NCBI GenBank assembly: GCA_023228465.1
Contig: JALOBC010000015.1
Coordinates: 16,515-80,514, forward strand
DNA from: Dokdonella sp.
Lineage (GTDB): Bacteria > Pseudomonadota > Gammaproteobacteria > Xanthomonadales > Rhodanobacteraceae
Reading direction: 5' to 3'
DNA: 64,000 bases
Under the pieces are notes generated by a model. The model saw nothing but the letters and a program-made list of their open reading frames with translations. It had not been told where the DNA came from and ran no database searches. The position numbers and the translations under genes are program-made. Position 1 is the first letter of the stretch, and the number at the start of each line of letters is the position of its first letter. Below, in pieces: positions 33,682-45,054 of the stretch.

Positions 33682-35049
33682 GTGAGCGGCATCCCGTTGC
33701 ATGTGATCGTGCTCGCCGCCGGCGAAGGCAAGCGCATGAAGTCGGCCCAGGCCAAGGTGCTGATGCCGCTGGCTGGCCGACCGATGCTGGCGCATGTACT
33801 GGATACCGCGCGCAGGCTGCAACCGGCCCGCATCCACATCGTCTACGGGCATCGCGGCGACCAGGTGCGCGCCGCCGCCACCGACCTGGGCGACCTCACC
33901 TGGGTGCACCAGCCGCAGCAGCGCGGTACCGGCCACGCCGTGCAACTGGCAATGGCCGGCATCGCCGGCGCGGCGCGCGTCCTGGTGCTTTACGGTGACG
34001 TGCCGCTGATCCGCGTGGAGACGCTGCAGAAACTGCTGGCCACCGAGGCCACGCTGGTGGCCCTGGTCACCCAGCTCGAAAATCCCTACGGCTATGGCCG
34101 CGTGCTGCGCGACGGCATCGGCCGCATCCGCGCCATCGTCGAGGAGAAGGACTGCACGGTCGAGCAGCGCGCGGTCAACTGCATCAACAGCGGCATCCTG
34201 GCCGCCGATGCCGGGCGCCTGCGTGGCTGGGTGGCGACCCTCGGCACCACCAACGCACAGCACGAATACTACCTGACCGACGTGTTCGCCAAGGCCGCCG
34301 ACGAGGGCGAACCGGCGGCGGCCAGCCTGTGCATCGATCCACAGGAAGTGTTCGGCGCCAACGATCCCTGGCAGCTGGCCGCCCTGGAACGCATGTACCA
34401 GCGACGCTGCGCCACTCACCTGGCCGCCGCCGGGGTACGCTTCGCCGATCCGGTACGCTTCGATGCCCGCGGCGAGGTCAGTGCGGGGCGTGACGTGGAG
34501 ATCGACATCGACGTCATCCTCGAAGGCCTGGTGGAGCTTGGCGACGAGGTGCGGATCGGCCCCTACTGCCGCATCCGCAATTCCACCCTCGCGGCCGGAA
34601 CGGTGGTGCATTCGCACTGCAACCTGGACGGCGTGGTCACCCACGGCCCCTGCAGCATCGGCCCGTACGCACGCCTGCGCCCGGGCACGGATCTGGCTGC
34701 CGGCGTGCATGTCGGCAGCTTCGTGGAGACCAAGCAGGCACGCTTCGGCCGCGACGCCAAGGCCAACCACCTGAGCTATCTCGGCGACGCCGAGATCGGC
34801 GCCGGCGTGAACATCGGCGCAGGGACCATCACCTGCAACTACGACGGCGCCTCCAAGCACCTGACCGCGATCGAGGATGGCGTGTTCGTCGGCTCCAACA
34901 GCTCGCTGGTCGCACCGGTGCGCATCGGCCGCGATGCCACCATTGGCGCGGGCTCGGTGATTGCCGGCGAGGCGCCGGCCGGCGAACTCACGCTCTCGCG
35001 CGTGCGCCAGCGCAGCGTGCCGGGCTGGCGCCGGCCCGGCAAGCGTTGA
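33682..35049 (+). CDS. glmU: Bifunctional GlcN-1-P acetyltransferase / GlcNAc-1-P uridylyltransferase
   Basis: A 455-residue cytosolic enzyme making UDP-GlcNAc for peptidoglycan, lipopolysaccharide and other glycans. The N-terminal uridylyltransferase has [11 protein letters not shown] (residues 11-21; the usual Thr is Lys here) and VLYGDVPL; the C-terminal left-handed beta-helix has [26 protein letters not shown] and [17 protein letters not shown]. The start is GTG with GGGGAG 5 bases upstream. It directly precedes genes using UDP-HexNAc, although it is also a housekeeping enzyme. Confidence 0.97.
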   Translation: MSGIPLHVIVLAAGEGKRMKSAQAKVLMPLAGRPMLAHVLDTARRLQPARIHIVYGHRGDQVRAAATDLGDLTWVHQPQQRGTGHAVQLAMAGIAGAARVLVLYGDVPLIRVETLQKLLATEATLVALVTQLENPYGYGRVLRDGIGRIRAIVEEKDCTVEQRAVNCINSGILAADAGRLRGWVATLGTTNAQHEYYLTDVFAKAADEGEPAAASLCIDPQEVFGANDPWQLAALERMYQRRCATHLAAAGVRFADPVRFDARGEVSAGRDVEIDIDVILEGLVELGDEVRIGPYCRIRNSTLAAGTVVHSHCNLDGVVTHGPCSIGPYARLRPGTDLAAGVHVGSFVETKQARFGRDAKANHLSYLGDAEIGAGVNIGAGTITCNYDGASKHLTAIEDGVFVGSNSSLVAPVRIGRDATIGAGSVIAGEAPAGELTLSRVRQRSVPGWRRPGKR

Positions 35050-35179
35050 CCGGCGCTCGTGCAGGAGCGCAACGCGTGTATCGTCCTGGCCTGCCGGCGC
35101 CTGCGCCAAGGGCAGTCGCCCGTCCGTCAGCCTGCCGCTTGGCGGCGCAGCGCGGGCCTGACCAACCACCCTGTTCCCA

Positions 35180-36490
35180 ATGAGCCTGCTGGAACCTGCA
35201 ATGGAAGCACCCCTGCCCATCCTCGATGACGCACAGCTTGCGGTCATCGGCCTAGGCTACGTCGGCCTGCCGCTCGCGGTCGGCTTCGGCCGCCAGTTGC
35301 CGACACTCGGCTTCGACGTGAACGCCGCGCGCATCGACGAACTGCGCGCGCACCGCGACCACACGCTGGAGGTGAACGCCGAAGAACTGGCGCAGGCGCA
35401 GCACCTGCGCTTTGCCACCGATCCGGCCGAGCTGGCGCGCTGCAATGTGTTCATCGTCACCGTGCCGACGCCGATCGATGCCGCCAAGCGACCGGATCTT
35501 TCCCCGCTGGAAGCGGCCAGCCGCACGGTCGGGCGCGCCATGCGCCGCGGCGACGTGGTGGTGTATGAATCCACCGTCTATCCGGGCGCGACCGAGGAAG
35601 TGTGCGTCCCCATCATCGAACGCGAATCGGGGCTCAGGTACCGGATCGATTTCCATGTCGGCTACAGCCCGGAACGCATCAACCCCGGCGATCGGGAGCA
35701 TCGCCTGGAGTCCATCCTCAAGATCACTTCCGGTTCCAGCCCGGCAGCCGCCGATTTCGTCGACGCGCTATACCGCAAGGTGGTCAGGGCCGGCACCCAC
35801 AAGGCGTCCAGCATCCGCGTGGCCGAAGCGGCCAAGGTCATCGAGAACACCCAGCGCGATCTTAATATCGCCCTGGTCAACGAACTGGCACTGATCTTCC
35901 ATCGCCTCGGCATCGACACCGCCGAGGTGCTGGCTGCGGCCGGTACCAAATGGAACTTCCTACCCTTTCGCCCCGGGCTGGTCGGCGGCCACTGCATCGG
36001 CGTGGATCCGTACTACCTGACCCACAAGGCGCAGCAGATCGGCTACCACCCGGAAGTGATCCTGTCCGGCCGTCGCATCAACGACGGCATGGGCGAGCAT
36101 GTGGCGCAGCGCGTGATCAAGCTGATGACCCAGCACTGCATCCAGGTGGTCGACTCGAACATCCTCGTCCTCGGCCTGGCCTTCAAGGAGAACTGCCCCG
36201 ACCTGCGCAACACGCGCGTGATGGACGTGATCAACGAGTTCGCCAGCTACCGCGCCAACATCGACGTGTATGACCCCTGGGTCGATGCGGCCGCGGCCGA
36301 ACGCGAGTACGGCATCCGCCTCATTCCCGAACTGGCACCCGATCACTACGACGCGATCGTGCTCGCGGTCGCGCACCGGCAGTTCCTCACCCTGGGCGCG
36401 CGCGGCATCCGCGCGCTGGGGCGCCCGGGTTGCGTGGTATTCGACGTCAAGCAGGCGCTGCCACGCAGCGAAGTGGACGACCGCCTCTGA
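35180..36490 (+). CDS. UDP-N-acetylhexosamine C6 dehydrogenase (TviB/WbpA type)
   Basis: A 436-residue nucleotide-sugar dehydrogenase of the UDP-GlcNAc/GalNAc branch. The NAD Rossmann motif is [12 protein letters not shown] (about 22-33); [41 protein letters not shown] and [12 protein letters not shown] with catalytic Cys272 follow; [17 protein letters not shown] ends the UDP-binding domain. It oxidises C6 to a carboxylate in two NAD steps, giving a UDP-N-acetyl-hexuronate for polysaccharide. The start may be 35180 or the ATG at 35201. A hairpin sits directly after its stop. Confidence 0.92.
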   Translation: MSLLEPAMEAPLPILDDAQLAVIGLGYVGLPLAVGFGRQLPTLGFDVNAARIDELRAHRDHTLEVNAEELAQAQHLRFATDPAELARCNVFIVTVPTPIDAAKRPDLSPLEAASRTVGRAMRRGDVVVYESTVYPGATEEVCVPIIERESGLRYRIDFHVGYSPERINPGDREHRLESILKITSGSSPAAADFVDALYRKVVRAGTHKASSIRVAEAAKVIENTQRDLNIALVNELALIFHRLGIDTAEVLAAAGTKWNFLPFRPGLVGGHCIGVDPYYLTHKAQQIGYHPEVILSGRRINDGMGEHVAQRVIKLMTQHCIQVVDSNILVLGLAFKENCPDLRNTRVMDVINEFASYRANIDVYDPWVDAAAAEREYGIRLIPELAPDHYDAIVLAVAHRQFLTLGARGIRALGRPGCVVFDVKQALPRSEVDDRL

Positions 36491-36509
36491 GGCCGCCGAC
36501 CGGGCGGCC
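36491..36509 (+). terminator. GGCCGCC/GGCGGCC hairpin directly after the dehydrogenase gene
   Basis: A perfect 7-base stem with loop GACCG starts on the base after the stop codon. It lacks a T-run, so it may be a weak terminator or an RNA 3'-end stabiliser. Confidence 0.4.
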
Positions 36510-36640
36510 CCAGCGACGAACACGCGGCCGGCGACCCGCCGGGCAGGGCCTCGGTCACCCGCCCGGCGGCGAGGCCACGCATACTTGTTGCCGGCCGCGG
36601 ATCGCGCGAAACTCGCGCCGTCACACCCAGGGCGACTGTC

Positions 36641-37564
36641 ATGGACGGGGAATCTCGTGCGCTGATCGACCTCGATTGGGATCGCTTCCACCCGTGGCGC
36701 ATCCAGCCAGTGCGCCATCGCCTGGCTGCGCATCCATTGCTGCAACCGGCGCAACTGGTGGAACTTGGCAAGCGGCTGGAACGGCTTGGGCGGGTGCGCA
36801 CCCACAGCGACGACGCCACTCCGGGGACCTCCTTCAACGCCGCGCCGCGCCTGCACCCGCACCGCAAGTCGGCGGCGGAAACGCTGGCCGACATCCACGC
36901 GGCGCGCGCCTGGATGTCCCTGCTCAACGTGCAGGCCGATCCGGTCTATCGCGCCCTGGTCGATGCGGTGCTGGACGATATCAGGCCCAGCGTGGAGCGC
37001 AGCGACCCGGGCATGTGCTATCGCGGTGGCTGGATCTTCGTCACCTCGCCGCGCACGGTGACCCCCTTCCACTTCGACAAGGAGCACAACTTCATCCTGC
37101 AGGTGCAGGGGCGCAAGACGCTCTACGTCTGGGACCACCGCGACACCGAGGCCGCCAGCGAACGCGCACGTGACCGTTTCCACGCCACCCACGAGCGCGA
37201 CCTGCTGGTCTGGCGCGAGGAACTGCGCGAGCGCGCGCAGGTCTTCCACCTGGAGCCCGGCCAGGGCGCCTACATGCCATCCACCAGTCCACACATGGTG
37301 GAGAACGGCGACGGCCCCTCGATCACCATGAGCTTCACCTACTACACCCACGCGACCCGTCGTGACAGCGCGCTGCACAGCCTGCACGAACGCCTGCGCG
37401 GGCTTGGCATCGCCCTGGCCCCGGTCGGCCATCGACCGGCGGTGGACGCCATGCTCCATCACGTCGGAGGCAGCGTGCGGGCGGTACGCCACGTGCTGCG
37501 CAAGCTGGCCGGGCGCCCGGTCTTCCCCACCAGCGCACCCTACGCCTTCACGGAAACCTACTGA
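36641..37564 (+). CDS. Cupin/JmjC-like protein, putative Fe(II)/2-oxoglutarate dioxygenase
   Basis: A 307-residue soluble protein. The central region TPFHFDKEHNFILQVQGRKTLYVW carries an HxD pair, and PGQGAYMPSTSPHMVENG supplies a distal His, the three-residue iron site of cupin_8/JmjC-like oxygenases. Such enzymes often hydroxylate amino-acid side chains, free or carrier-bound. It sits between the UDP-sugar dehydrogenase and the megasynthase genes, so action on the assembly-line product or on the glycan is plausible but inferred. Start ATG at 36641; the final residues AYAFTETY are not informative. Confidence 0.75.
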   Translation: MDGESRALIDLDWDRFHPWRIQPVRHRLAAHPLLQPAQLVELGKRLERLGRVRTHSDDATPGTSFNAAPRLHPHRKSAAETLADIHAARAWMSLLNVQADPVYRALVDAVLDDIRPSVERSDPGMCYRGGWIFVTSPRTVTPFHFDKEHNFILQVQGRKTLYVWDHRDTEAASERARDRFHATHERDLLVWREELRERAQVFHLEPGQGAYMPSTSPHMVENGDGPSITMSFTYYTHATRRDSALHSLHERLRGLGIALAPVGHRPAVDAMLHHVGGSVRAVRHVLRKLAGRPVFPTSAPYAFTETY

Positions 37565-37866
37565 GCGGCAGGCGCTTGCGGCGGATCCGCATCCCGCGCG
37601 ACCCACCCGATCCCCGAGGAACTTCGGACCGACAGACGCGCCGACAGCAACCCTTCACCTTTACATCAATACAGTTGCGCATACTGTGACGTACCGCACA
37701 AACTACACGCCCGGGGAGGGCGACATGTACGGACCAGCATGCGATGCCGAGATTATCCGGGGCGGATTCGCGGCCTCTGGACGGCACGTCGTCCGATTCC
37801 GCCCAGTCGTCCCACCCGCGCCGAGGGGGGGACAGGCTTGCATTTGCAGGCGTGCCCTGTCAGCCA
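37565..37866. other. Regulatory region upstream of the megasynthase genes
   Basis: 302 bases containing a CRP/Clp-like site (37685-37700) and the 16-base motif TTGCGCATACTGTGAC (37675-37690) that recurs at 63413-63428. It also has a short open frame with a strong ribosome site (37725-37880), a run of seven Gs (37825-37831), and a GACAGG...CCTGTC hairpin (37831-37861) ending 5 bases before the synthase ATG. Confidence 0.6.
37685..37700. promoter_or_regulatory. CRP/Clp-like binding site
   Basis: TGTGA-CGTACC-GCACA matches the CRP consensus TGTGA-N6-TCACA at 9 of 10 arm positions. In Xanthomonas, Clp, a CRP homologue responsive to cyclic di-GMP, controls exopolysaccharide genes, so this fits the locus. 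The site lies 167 bases before the synthase ATG at 37867. Confidence 0.5.
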
Positions 37867-37880
37867 ATGACCCGATGTGA
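37725..37880 (+). CDS. Short open frame overlapping the synthase start
   Basis: 51 codons from an ATG with an excellent ribosome site (GGGGAGGG, 4 bases away). It ends at a TGA 11 bases inside the megasynthase gene, in another frame. The synthase ATG at 37867 has no ribosome site of its own. Either this is a short upstream peptide that couples translation, or it is the true start of the synthase and the seven-G run carries an extra base. The peptide resembles nothing I know. Confidence 0.35.
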   Translation: MYGPACDAEIIRGGFAASGRHVVRFRPVVPPAPRGGQACICRRALSANDPM

Positions 37881-40800
37881 CCCGCCTGCGCACGCCCTCG
37901 CCATCCGCCTGGACGACGTGCTGCCCCGCCAACCGGCGGCCAGCCCGACCCGCGCGCCACCGGCGACTGCGCTTGCCCTGGGCGCAGCGCAATTGGCAGC
38001 ACTCGCCACGCGCGCCCGCCGGCTCGGCCTGACGCCGGCGGATCTTGGTCGCGCGGCCCTGGTGCTCACCGAGGCGCGCCTGACCGGCAACGCCCAGATC
38101 GCAACGGCCGATGGCGGCGCCCTGCCAGTGCCCGCCGCGGGCGCCCTGGATGCGTGGCTGGCCAGCACGCTCGGGGCCGACCAGGCCGCGGCGCCGCTCG
38201 CCGCGGGTGCCTGGCTGGCCGACGCGCGCGCCGCGCAGGCCGCGCTGGCCGAAACACGCTTCGCCTGGTGGCTGGACGAAGCCGGCCTGCACGGCCGCGC
38301 CCGCGATGGCGCCGACGCAGACGCCCTGCGCATCCTGGCCAGGGCCCTGGCCAATGTCCTGAGCGGCCTGGCGGATGCGTCCACCCTGGAAGAGGTGTCG
38401 GCCCTCGATGCCGCGACGCGGCAGCGCCTGTTGCACGACTGGAACGCGACCGCCGTCGCGCGCCGTCCCGACGACAGCATTCATGGCCTTTTTGCCGAGG
38501 TCGCCGCGCGCTGCCCGCAACGCATTGCCATCATCGATGGCGACACGCGCATCGACTACGCCACGCTCGCGCGCCGGGCCGACGATATCGCGCACGCGCT
38601 CGCCGCCCACGGCGCCGCGCCAGGCGAGGTGGTGGCCGTGCTGCTGGATCGCTCGGCCGAGGCGCTCGCCGTGCTGCTCGGCATCCTGCGTGCCGGCGCG
38701 GCCTACCTGCCACTCGATCGCAAGCATCCGGCCGAACGCCTCGCCGCCACCCTGGCCGATGCCGGCGTCCGCCTGGTGATCGCGCAGCAGGACGCTCCGG
38801 CCGCCGCGGCCTGCGCGGCAACCCGGCTGCTGGCGCTGGAGGACCTCCACGCCGCGGCTGCAGTCGGCGCACTGCCACCGCCCGTCACCGGCGCCGCGCC
38901 TGCCTATGTGATGTACACCTCCGGCTCCACCGGCACCCCCAAGGGCGTGGTGGTGCCGCACCGCGCCGTCATCCGCCTGGTGCGCGACGTGGACTATGTC
39001 GATTTCGGCACGGCGCCCTGCCTGCTGCACGCCGCGCCGCTGGGTTTCGATGCCGCCACCTTCGAGATCTGGGGCGCGCTGCTGAACGGCGGCACGCTGG
39101 TCGTGCACCGCGAGTCCATCCCGACCGGCGCCGCGCTCGCCGCCACCATCGCGCACGGCGGGGTGCGCATTGCCTGGCTGACGGCGGCGCTGTTCAACGC
39201 CATCGTGGATGACGATCCGCAGCACCTGGCCGGGCTCCACCAGCTGCTGATCGGTGGCGAGGCCCTGTCCGTGCCGCACGTGCGCAAGGCGTTGTCCGCC
39301 CTGCCCGACACCACCCTCATCAACGGCTACGGCCCGACCGAGTGCACCACGTTCGCGGCCACCTACCGCATTCCGCGCGACCTTGCGGCCGATGCGCCGT
39401 CGATTCCGCTCGGCCGCCCCATCGCCAATACCCGCCTGTACGTGCTCAATGCACGCGCCGAGCTGGTGCCGCCCGGCGTGCGCGGCGAACTTTACATTGG
39501 CGGCGAGGGCGTTGCGCTGGGCTACCTGGAGCGTCCGCAACTGAACGCCGAACGCTTCCTGGCCGATCCGTACGGCACGCCCGGCGCACGCATGTACCGC
39601 AGCGGCGACCAGGTGCGCTGGCAGGAAGATGGCACGCTGGAATTCGTCGGCCGCAGCGACGGGCAGGTCAAGATCCGCGGCTTCCGCATCGAGACCGGCG
39701 AAATCGAGGCAGCCCTCAAGCGCCACCCGGCGGTGCGCGATGCCGCGGTGGTGGCGCGCGAGGATCAGCCCGGCCGCAGGCGCCTGGTGGCCTATTTCGT
39801 AGCGGCCGCGCCGGTCGAGCCGCCCGCCCTGCGCGCCGCGCTCGCGCGCCACCTGCCCGAGTTCATGGTGCCGGCGCTTTACCTGCGCCTGGACCACCTG
39901 CCGGTCACGCCAAATGGCAAGCTCGACCGCCGCGCCCTGCCCGTACCCGAGCGGCGCCGGCCGGAGCTTGCCGTCGACTTTGCGCCACCGCGCGGCAACG
40001 CCGAACAGCGCGTCGCCGCGATTTTCGCCGACCTCACCGGCGTCGAAGCGGTCGGCCGCGACGACAACTTCTTCGAACTGGGCGGCGATTCGCTGCTCGC
40101 GCTCAAGGCAATGGCCGAAATCGATGCCGGCCCGGCACTCGGCATCGCCGACTTCTTCGCCGGACCCACCGCCGCCGGCATCGTCGCGCTGCTGGAACGC
40201 GCTGGCCCGACCGCCGCCGCCGCTGAACCCGGGCGCCCGCCCCCGGCCAACGCAAGCCAGGAACCGATCGCCATCATCGCCATGGCCGGCCGCTTCCCCG
40301 GCGCCAGCGACGTCGAGACCTTCTGGGACAACCTGTGCGCGGGCCGCGATTCGATCCGCTTCTTCGCCCCGGACGAACTCGATCCCGCCATCCCCGCCGC
40401 GCAGCGCGACGATCCCGCGTATGTGCGCGCCCGCGGCGTGCTCGAGGACGTGGCCGGGTTCGATGCCGCCTTCTTCGGCATCACTCCGCGCGAAGCGGAC
40501 CTGATGGACCCGCAGCAGCGCATCTTCCTGGAGCTTTGCTGGGAATGTTGCGAGCGCGCCGGCGAGGTGCCGGGACGCGGCGCCCCGGTCGGCGTGTTCG
40601 CCGGCATGTACAACGCGACCTACTTCCAGCAGCAGGTCAGCCGTCGCCCCGACCTGGTCGCCAAGTTCGGCGCCTTCCAGGTAATGCTGGACAACGAGAA
40701 GGACTACATCGCCACGCGTGTGGCGCACAAGCTGGATTTCACCGGTCCGGCCATCAGCGTGCACACCGCCTGCTCGACCTCGCTGGTGGCGATCTGCCAG

Positions 40801-43800
40801 GCCGTGGACGCCTTGCGCGCGGGCCACTGCACGATGGCGCTGGCCGGCGGCGTGGCCGTCACCTGTCCGCCGGCCAGCGGCTACCTCTACCAGGAAGGCG
40901 GCATGCTCTCGCCCGACGGTCACACGCGCAGCTTCGCCGCCGATGCGCAGGGCACGGTGTTCAGCGACGGCGCGGCGGTGGTGCTGCTCAAGCCGCTCGC
41001 CCAGGCGTTGGCCGACGGCAACCCGGTGCATGCGCTGATCCGCGGCGGCGCCGTGAACAATGATGGCGGCGGCAAGGCCAGCTTCACCGCTCCCAGCAGC
41101 AGCGGCCAGGCGCAGGTGATCGAGCGCGCCCTGGCTGCGGCCGGCGTGCACGCGCGCTCGATTTCCTACATCGAGACGCATGGCACCGCCACGCCACTTG
41201 GCGACCCGATCGAGATCGAGGGGCTGACCCGCGCCTTCCGCCGCGATACCACGGCCACCGGCTTCTGTGCCATCGGCTCGGTGAAGAGCAACATCGGCCA
41301 CACGGTCATCGCCGCGGGCGCGACCGGCGTCATCAAGACCGCGCTGGCGCTGGCCGAACACCGCCTGCCGCCGACGCTGCATGTCGCGGCAACGAATCCC
41401 GCCATCGACTTCGCCCAGTCGCCCTTCGTGCCCAATCGCGAGTTGCGCGCATGGACCAGCAGCGACGGCACGCCGCTGCGCGCCGGCGTCAGTTCGTTCG
41501 GTGTCGGCGGTACCAACGCGCACCTCATCTTGGAGGAAATGCCCGCGCGGCCGGCCACGCAAACCGGCGCAGGTCCGCACGTGCTGCTGCTCTCCGCGCG
41601 CACGCCGACCGCCCTCGCCGCGATCCGCGCGAACCTCGCCCGCCACCTGGCGGCGCACCCGGACAGCCATCTCGCCGATGTGGCCTGGACGCTCGCCACC
41701 GGTCGCAAGGCCTTCGCCCTGCGCAGCGCAGTGGTGGCCGCCGACGCTGCGGCTGCAGTGGCCGCCCTGGGCGCCGCGGCGGCGCCACGCACCGCCCAGC
41801 CAGGCAGCGGCACCGTCTTCATGTTCCCCGGCCAGGGCGCGCAGTACGCCGGCATGGGTCGCGCCCTGTACGCTGCCGAACCGGTGTTCCGCGATGCGCT
41901 GGATACCTGCGCCGAGCGCCTCGCCGGCATGCTCGGCTTCGACCTGCGCGAGCGCCTGTTCGCGGACGATGCCGCGGCGCTGCGCGAAACCGCACTCACC
42001 CAGCCGGCGACCTTCGCTATCGAATATGCGCTGGCGCAGTTGTGGCTGGACGTCGGCCTGCGCCCGGACGCGCTGGTCGGACACAGCATCGGCGAGTTCG
42101 TCGCCGCGGTGCTGGCCGGGGTGATGAGCCTGGACGACGGCTTGCACCTGATCGCCCTGCGCGGACGGCTGATGCAGGCGCTGCCCGCTGGCGCGATGCT
42201 ATCGGTGCGCCTGGATGCCGCGACCCTCGCCGCGCGCCTGGCGCCGCCACTCTCGCTCGCGGTCGAGAATGCGCCCGACGCCTGCGTGGTCGCCGGCCCC
42301 CTTGCCGCGGTGGAGACCCTGCGCATCGCGCTCGAGTCCGACGCCATCGCCTGCCGCAGGCTGCCCACTTCGCATGCCTTCCACTCGGCCATGATGGACC
42401 CGGTGGTCGCGCCGCTGCGCGAGGCGGTGGCCCACGTGGCGCTGGCCGCGCCGAGCATCCCGATCATCTCGACGCGCACCGGCGCATTGCTCGGCGACGC
42501 GCAGGCGACCTCGCCCGGGCATTGGGCCGACCACGCGCGCGACTGCGTGCAGTTTGCACGCGCGCTGGCCAGCCTGCACGCGCGCGACCCCGACGCCGTG
42601 CTGCTGGAAGTGGGGCCGCGCGCCACCCTGACCCGGCTGGCGCACCGGCAACCGGGGCGTCCGCGCGCGGCCATCGCCTCGCTCGGCGACCAGGTCGCAG
42701 ACGAGGTGCTGGCCTGGCGGCAAGCCGCCGGGGCCGCCTGGTGCGCGGGCGCGGCGCTCGACTTCACGCGCCTGGACCGGCGCGCACACCGGCAGCTGCT
42801 GCGCCTGCCCAGCTATCCCTTCGAGCATGTGCGCCACTGGATCGATGCGCCCATCGATGCGCCCGCCGATGCGGCACCCACGTCCCGGGTCGGCGCGCCG
42901 CCACCGTTGCCGATCGCCCCACCGGAAACCGCCATGTCAACCGCGCCCCCCACCCCTGCCCCGCCCGCCGCCGACCTGCGCCTGGCACGCCTCCGCACCG
43001 AGCTGGCCGCGCTGATCGAGGACGTGGCCGGCATCGACGTGGGCGAAGCCCCGCCGCAGGCCGATTTCGTCACCCTGGGCCTGGATTCCCTGGCCCTCAC
43101 CCAGCTCGCGCTGCAGGCCAGCCGGGCCTTCGACCTCAAGCTCACGTTCCGCCAGCTGATGGAAGACCTCGATTCGCCCGAGAGGCTCGCCATGCATATC
43201 GACCAGAACCTGCCCCCCGAGGCGGCCACGCCCGGCCCGCCGACGCCTGCAAGCACCGCGCCTGCGCCTGCCGCCACGCCCACGGCAACCGTGCCAGACG
43301 CGGCCGCCACGCCCGGCGGCGCCTTGCTGCGCGAGGTCATCGCCCAGCAGATGGCCTTGATGCAGCAGCAATTGGCGCTGCTGGGCGGCGCACCCGCCAC
43401 CGCACCCGTTGCCCCACCCGCGGCCGCGACGACGCCAGCGGCTGCGCCAGCGCCCGCCGCGCCGCCGGCCACACCGGTCGCTGACGAGGAAGCCGCGTTG
43501 GCACACACGCGCTACGACGTCAGCAAGGCCTTCGGCGCGATCGCGCGCATCCATTCCAGCCGCGGCGAGGCGGGGGAACGCCAGCGCCTGCGCCTGGACG
43601 CCTTCATGCGCCGCTACCTGGAGCGCACGCGCAAGTCGCGTGAGTACACCGAGCAGCATCGACCACACCTGGCCGACCCGCGGGTGGTCACCGGCTTTCG
43701 ACCGCAACTCAAGGAAATCACCTACCAGATCGTGGTCGAGCGCTCGCAGGGCGCGCACCTGTGGGACCTGGACGGCAACCGGTATGTCGATGCCCTGAAC

Positions 43801-45054
43801 GGATTCGGCATGAACCTGTTCGGCTGGCAACCCGATTTCGTGCTGGACGCGGTGCGCCGCCAGCTCGACCTGGGCTACGAGATCGGCCCGCAGCATCCGC
43901 TGGCCGGCGAGGTGGCGCGGCTGGTGTGCGAGCTCACCGGCTTCGAGCGCGCGGCGCTGTGCAACACCGGCTCGGAAGCGGTGATGGGCACGGTACGCAT
44001 CGCGCGCACCGTGACCGGCCGCGAGACCCTGGTGATCTTCAGCGGCGCCTATCACGGCATCTTCGACGAGGTGATCGTGCGCGGCACGCGCAAACTACAT
44101 TCGGTGCCGGCCGCGCCCGGCATCCTGCGCAATACCGCCGAGCACGTGCTGGTGCTGGACTACGGCGACCCGGCGTCGCTGGACATCATCCGCCAGCGCG
44201 CCGGCGAGATCGCCGCGGTGCTGGTCGAGCCGGTGCAGAGCCGGCGCCCGGACCTGCAACCGCGCGAGTTCCTGCAGGAACTGCGCCGCATCACGGCCGC
44301 CTCCGGCAGCCTGCTGATCTTCGACGAGGTGGTCACCGGCTTCCGCTCGCACCCGCGCGGCGCGCAGCACGTGTTCGGCGTGGATGCAGACCTCGCCTGC
44401 TATGGCAAGGTCGTCGGCGGCGGCATGCCGATCGGCGTGATCGCCGGCAAGCACGCGTACATGGACGCGCTCGACGGCGGCCAGTGGTCCTATGGCGATG
44501 ATTCGGTGCCCACGGTCGGCGTCACCTACTTCGCCGGCACCTTCGTGCGCCATCCGCTCGCGCTGGCCGCCGCCCGCGCCGTGCTGGAACATCTCAAGCA
44601 GGCCGGGCCGGCGCTGCAGGAACGGCTGAACGCCCGTACCAGCGCCTTCGCCGACGAACTCAATGGCGTGTGCCGCGCGGCCGGTGCGCCGGTGGCCATC
44701 ACGCACTTCGCCTCGCTCTGGCGCATCGGCTTCAGCGAAGACCACCCGCTGCAGGACCTGCTGTTCGCCATGATGCGCAGCCGTGGCATCCACATCCTCG
44801 ACCATTTCCCCTGCTTCTTTACTACCGCGCACGCGGAACAGGACTACGTCGCCATCGTCAACGCGTTCCGCGATTCGCTGGCGGAATTGCAGGCCTCGGA
44901 CTTCCTGCCGCGCCGGGTGGTGGCCGCGCCCGAACTGGACGCCAGCAGGCCACCGATGCCGGGCGCCCGGATCGGCCGTGACGCCGACGGCAACCCGGCC
45001 TGGTTCGTGCCCAATCCCGACCAGCCCGGCAAGTTCCAGAGGATCGGGGCATGA
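37867..45054 (+). CDS. Hybrid NRPS-PKS megasynthase: (C remnant)-A-T-KS-AT-T-aminotransferase
   Basis: A 2395-residue assembly-line protein from the ATG at 37867. In order: a degenerate C-domain tail (1-200) lacking HHxxxDG and ending in a normal C-A linker ([10 protein letters not shown]); A domain (about 202-690; [18 protein letters not shown]); T domain (Ser742 in GGDS); KS (about 799-1225; Cys969, His1105, His1145); AT (about 1313-1615; GHSIGE Ser1407, HAFH 1503-1506, the malonyl-CoA signature); T domain (Ser1741); an Ala/Pro linker; class III PLP aminotransferase (about 1935-2340; Lys2181). No KR, DH or ER. By hand alignment to GrsA-PheA the A code reads DAFWLGGTFK, one residue from a valine code. 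A beta-keto intermediate would be aminated in place, as in mycosubtilin or microcystin synthesis. Confidence 0.93.
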   Translation: MTRCDPPAHALAIRLDDVLPRQPAASPTRAPPATALALGAAQLAALATRARRLGLTPADLGRAALVLTEARLTGNAQIATADGGALPVPAAGALDAWLASTLGADQAAAPLAAGAWLADARAAQAALAETRFAWWLDEAGLHGRARDGADADALRILARALANVLSGLADASTLEEVSALDAATRQRLLHDWNATAVARRPDDSIHGLFAEVAARCPQRIAIIDGDTRIDYATLARRADDIAHALAAHGAAPGEVVAVLLDRSAEALAVLLGILRAGAAYLPLDRKHPAERLAATLADAGVRLVIAQQDAPAAAACAATRLLALEDLHAAAAVGALPPPVTGAAPAYVMYTSGSTGTPKGVVVPHRAVIRLVRDVDYVDFGTAPCLLHAAPLGFDAATFEIWGALLNGGTLVVHRESIPTGAALAATIAHGGVRIAWLTAALFNAIVDDDPQHLAGLHQLLIGGEALSVPHVRKALSALPDTTLINGYGPTECTTFAATYRIPRDLAADAPSIPLGRPIANTRLYVLNARAELVPPGVRGELYIGGEGVALGYLERPQLNAERFLADPYGTPGARMYRSGDQVRWQEDGTLEFVGRSDGQVKIRGFRIETGEIEAALKRHPAVRDAAVVAREDQPGRRRLVAYFVAAAPVEPPALRAALARHLPEFMVPALYLRLDHLPVTPNGKLDRRALPVPERRRPELAVDFAPPRGNAEQRVAAIFADLTGVEAVGRDDNFFELGGDSLLALKAMAEIDAGPALGIADFFAGPTAAGIVALLERAGPTAAAAEPGRPPPANASQEPIAIIAMAGRFPGASDVETFWDNLCAGRDSIRFFAPDELDPAIPAAQRDDPAYVRARGVLEDVAGFDAAFFGITPREADLMDPQQRIFLELCWECCERAGEVPGRGAPVGVFAGMYNATYFQQQVSRRPDLVAKFGAFQVMLDNEKDYIATRVAHKLDFTGPAISVHTACSTSLVAICQAVDALRAGHCTMALAGGVAVTCPPASGYLYQEGGMLSPDGHTRSFAADAQGTVFSDGAAVVLLKPLAQALADGNPVHALIRGGAVNNDGGGKASFTAPSSSGQAQVIERALAAAGVHARSISYIETHGTATPLGDPIEIEGLTRAFRRDTTATGFCAIGSVKSNIGHTVIAAGATGVIKTALALAEHRLPPTLHVAATNPAIDFAQSPFVPNRELRAWTSSDGTPLRAGVSSFGVGGTNAHLILEEMPARPATQTGAGPHVLLLSARTPTALAAIRANLARHLAAHPDSHLADVAWTLATGRKAFALRSAVVAADAAAAVAALGAAAAPRTAQPGSGTVFMFPGQGAQYAGMGRALYAAEPVFRDALDTCAERLAGMLGFDLRERLFADDAAALRETALTQPATFAIEYALAQLWLDVGLRPDALVGHSIGEFVAAVLAGVMSLDDGLHLIALRGRLMQALPAGAMLSVRLDAATLAARLAPPLSLAVENAPDACVVAGPLAAVETLRIALESDAIACRRLPTSHAFHSAMMDPVVAPLREAVAHVALAAPSIPIISTRTGALLGDAQATSPGHWADHARDCVQFARALASLHARDPDAVLLEVGPRATLTRLAHRQPGRPRAAIASLGDQVADEVLAWRQAAGAAWCAGAALDFTRLDRRAHRQLLRLPSYPFEHVRHWIDAPIDAPADAAPTSRVGAPPPLPIAPPETAMSTAPPTPAPPAADLRLARLRTELAALIEDVAGIDVGEAPPQADFVTLGLDSLALTQLALQASRAFDLKLTFRQLMEDLDSPERLAMHIDQNLPPEAATPGPPTPASTAPAPAATPTATVPDAAATPGGALLREVIAQQMALMQQQLALLGGAPATAPVAPPAAATTPAAAPAPAAPPATPVADEEAALAHTRYDVSKAFGAIARIHSSRGEAGERQRLRLDAFMRRYLERTRKSREYTEQHRPHLADPRVVTGFRPQLKEITYQIVVERSQGAHLWDLDGNRYVDALNGFGMNLFGWQPDFVLDAVRRQLDLGYEIGPQHPLAGEVARLVCELTGFERAALCNTGSEAVMGTVRIARTVTGRETLVIFSGAYHGIFDEVIVRGTRKLHSVPAAPGILRNTAEHVLVLDYGDPASLDIIRQRAGEIAAVLVEPVQSRRPDLQPREFLQELRRITAASGSLLIFDEVVTGFRSHPRGAQHVFGVDADLACYGKVVGGGMPIGVIAGKHAYMDALDGGQWSYGDDSVPTVGVTYFAGTFVRHPLALAAARAVLEHLKQAGPALQERLNARTSAFADELNGVCRAAGAPVAITHFASLWRIGFSEDHPLQDLLFAMMRSRGIHILDHFPCFFTTAHAEQDYVAIVNAFRDSLAELQASDFLPRRVVAAPELDASRPPMPGARIGRDADGNPAWFVPNPDQPGKFQRIGA

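Noticed and set aside
37655-37690. A sigma54 promoter reading of the TTGC-containing motif
   Set aside because: No GG pair occurs at the required distance upstream of the TTGC in the first copy.
37753-42147. A 1464-codon open frame antisense to the first megasynthase
   Set aside because: It mirrors GC-rich codon bias of the real gene; its translation lacks any domain, while the forward strand has complete A, KS, AT and T motifs.
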